Positions 23,911 to 25,514 of a DNA stretch of 25,514 nt are shown here, piece after piece (position 1 is the stretch's first letter; each line of letters begins with the position of its first letter). Made by a program: the position numbers and the translations under genes. This DNA comes from Saccoglossus kowalevskii. Taxonomy: Eukaryota > Hemichordata > Enteropneusta > Harrimaniidae. Under the pieces are notes generated by a model, which was given only the letters and a program-made list of their open reading frames with translations, was not told where the DNA came from and did not search any database. The stretch is taken from assembly GCF_000003605.2 (NCBI RefSeq), contig NW_003119118.1, forward strand, positions 1 through 25,514. The letters run 5' to 3'.

Positions 23911-24944
23911 AACAACTGTGTCAGATAGTATGTCTCTATGACACTACCAATAACATCTTCACAACAACTGTGTCAGATAGTATGTCTCTATGACACTACC
24001 AATAACATCTTCACAACAACTGTGTTAGATAGCATGTCTCTATGACACTACCAATAACATCTTCACAACAACTGTGTCATGTAGCGTGTCTTTATGACAC
24101 TACCAATAACATTTTCACAACAACCCGGTCAGATAGCATGTCTCTATGACACTACCAATAACATTTTATAACAACGGTGTCAGATATTATGTCTATATAA
24201 CACTTCCGATAACATCTTTACAACCACTGTGTCAGATAGCATGTCTCTATGACACTACCAATACCATTTTTACAACCACTGTGTCAGGTAGCATGTCTAT
24301 ATGACACTACCAATAACATCTTCACAACCACTGTGTCAGATAGCATGTCTCTATGACCCTACCAATAACATCTTTACAACCACTGTGTCAGGTAGCATGT
24401 CTCTATGACACTACCAATAACATCTTCACAACCACTGTGTGAGGTAGCATGTCTATATGACACTATCAATAACATCTTCACAACCACTGTGTCAGGTAGC
24501 ATGTCTATATGACACTATCAATAACATCTTCACAACCACTGTGTCAGGTAGCATGTCTATATGACACTACCAATAACATCTTCACAACCACTGTGTCAGG
24601 TAGCATGTCTCTATGACAGTACCAATAACATCTTCACAACCAATGTGGCAGGTATCATGTCTCTATGACACTACCAATAACATTTTTACAACCACTGTGT
24701 CAGATAGCATGTCTATATGACACTATCAATAACATCTTCACAACCACTGTGTCAGGTAGCATGTCTATATGACACTACCAATAACATCTTCACAACCACT
24801 GTGTCAGGTAGCATGTCTCTATGACAGTACCAATAACATCTTCACAACCACTGTGTCAGGTAGCATGTCTCTACGACACTACCATTAACATCTTCACAGC
24901 AACTGTGTCTGATAGCATGTCTCTATGATACTACCAATAACATC
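23911..24944 (+). repeat. 1.03-kb duplicated block, right copy
   Basis: Partner of 8011-9044 at an offset of exactly 15,900 bp. It differs at 24358 (C for A), 24648 (G for T), 24655 (T for G) and 24836 (A for T). Its GTGGCAGGTATC mark is shared with 22940, so this copy has also been homogenised with its nearer neighbour. Confidence 0.9.
24104..24258 (+). repeat. Cassette B, copy 9
   Basis: Single-pair 51-bp form, identical to the copy at 8204 and part of the 15,900-bp offset duplication. Confidence 0.9.
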
Positions 24945-25038
24945 GTTACAACAACTGTGTCAGGTAGCATGTCTCTATGGCACTACCAATAACACCTTCA
25001 CAACCACTGTGTCAGGTAGCATGTCTCTATGACACTAC

Positions 25039-25238
25039 CAATAACGTCTTTATAACAACTGTGTCAGATATTATGTCTATATAACACTTCCGATAACATC
25101 TTCACAACCACTGTGTCAGTCTCTATGGCACTACCAATAACATCTTCACAACAACAGTGTCAGATAGCATGTCTCTATGGCACTACCAATAACATCATCG
25201 CAACCACTGTGTCAGGTAGCATGTCTCTATGACTCTAC
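25039..25238 (+). repeat. Cassette A, copy 15
   Basis: A typical copy with CAGATAG in monomer 3 and the GACTCTAC end. It is the last cassette before the right-edge group. Its left surroundings match those of copy 14 with an offset of 1,705 bp. Confidence 0.92.
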
Positions 25239-25320
25239 CAATAACATCTTCACAACCACTGTGTCTGATAGCATGTCTTCGTGACACTACCAATAACATC
25301 TTCACAACCACTGTGTCAGA

Positions 25321-25514
25321 TAGCATGTCTGTATGGCACTACCAATAACATCTTCACAACAACTGTGTCAGATAGCATGTCTATATGACACTACCAATAA
25401 CATCTTCACAACCACTGCGTCATATAGCATGTCTCCATGACACTACCAATAACATCTTCACAACAACTGTGTCAGATAGCATGTCTCCATGACACTACAA
25501 TAACATCTTCACAA
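25321..25514 (+). repeat. Right-edge group matching the left edge
   Basis: Aligned with 184-377 at a constant offset of 25,137 bp: same order of CTGTATGGCAC, an intermediate monomer, CTCCATGAC, then CTCC(A/G)TGACACTACAATAAC with its 51-bp monomer. I count nine differences in 194 bp (about 95% identity), so it is a diverged homologue, not the same molecule end read twice. The monomer before it (from about 25267) has a private CTTCGTGAC. Confidence 0.85.

Larger units (their letters stand above)
1..25514. repeat. Satellite array of about 52-bp head-to-tail monomers
   Basis: Every part of the window is a copy of one monomer of 52 bp; for example, the same CATCTTCAC stretch recurs at 783 and 835. 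The unit begins CAATAACATCTTCAC, has a CTGTGTCAG core, then ATAGCATGTCT, and ends ATGACACTAC; 985-1036 is an exact consensus copy. Length variants are 44 bp (loss of ATAGCATG), 49 bp (3-bp loss giving TTTACAACTGTG, as at 1-49), 51 bp (CACTACAATAAC, or CATTTTATAAC) and 53 bp (CAATAAACATC). Common substitutions are GATAG/GGTAG, CCACTG/CAACTG, CTCTATG/CTATATG/CTTTATG and GACAC/GGCAC/GACAG. All copies point the same way. No stretch lacks the repeat, and no gene, tRNA, rRNA or transposon is visible. The array is open at both ends. Family identity is unknown to me, and the eukaryotic origin is inferred from array type only. Confidence 0.98.

Noticed and set aside
1..25514. CRISPR array
   Set aside because: Repeats are contiguous, there are no unique spacers of constant length, variation is spread over the whole unit, and no cas gene is present.
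1..25514. Repetitive protein gene (tandem-repeat surface or silk-like protein)
   Set aside because: A 52-bp unit changes frame every copy. The + strand consensus has TAA, TAG and TGA, and the reverse complement has four stops, so no frame stays open.
1..25514. Centromere protein CENP-B box
   Set aside because: I found no match to the TTCG....CGGGA pattern in the consensus or in the main variants; CCCGG in cassette B lacks the rest of the motif. Centromeric location can be neither supported nor excluded.
1..25514. Telomeric repeat or G-quadruplex-forming array
   Set aside because: The unit contains no TTAGGG-like series, and neither strand of the consensus has runs of three Gs.
1..25514. Circular contig with overlapping ends
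   Set aside because: The edges match at only about 95% over 194 bp and differ in the monomers just before, so they are homologous monomers and not an exact overlap.

Overview
The whole window is one uninterrupted tandem (satellite) array. The unit is about 52 bp, always head-to-tail in the same orientation, with roughly 490 monomers and no unique sequence at either edge, so both array boundaries lie outside. The monomer at 985-1036 equals the consensus I derived by eye; I number it from CAATAAC. The consensus is about 40% G+C, with C far exceeding G on the + strand (15 C, 6 G) and no CpG. I see no protein gene, RNA gene, transposon or CRISPR array. Consensus monomers carry three stop codons on the + strand and 52 is not a multiple of 3, so the array cannot encode a long protein. 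Arrays of this kind are typical of eukaryotic heterochromatin (centromeric, pericentromeric, subtelomeric or intercalary). Nothing in the sequence fixes the species or the chromosomal site.

Layout. 1-380 holds an edge group of variant monomers that reappears in the same order at the right edge (25321-25514). 380-1350 is the most uniform part, with a local 4- to 5-monomer higher-order repeat at 673-1348. From about 1350 to 25260 the array is a mosaic of monomer subtypes. Two multi-monomer cassettes are good landmarks. Cassette A is about 200 bp, contains a 44-bp monomer with an 8-bp deletion, and occurs 15 times plus one chimera. Cassette B contains a CCCGG monomer followed by a TATATAA monomer and occurs nine times. 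Their spacing is irregular (821 to 2525 bp between A copies), but the blocks around them are copied almost exactly: 1797-2408 at 2618-3229; 8011-9044 at 23911-24944; 9100-9998 at 14056-14954; 4380-5285 at 17237-18142; 12184-13500 at 19878-21298; and the 1575-2600 region at 21.9, 22.9 and 24.6 kb.

Interpretation. Spacings can be explained as whole numbers of 52-bp units plus a few named indels, which is what unequal crossover or gene conversion in monomer register predicts. The feature most worth following up is in the monomer itself. Positions 23-49 can fold into a 9-bp bulged hairpin with a 7-nt loop, and successive hairpins are separated by a stretch without G on the + strand. Two cassette lineages show paired stem changes that keep pairing, but other common variants weaken the stem, so any function is unproven. 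A patch at 11971-12236 is unusually degraded, with changes strongly biased toward A, and may be a sequence-quality artefact.
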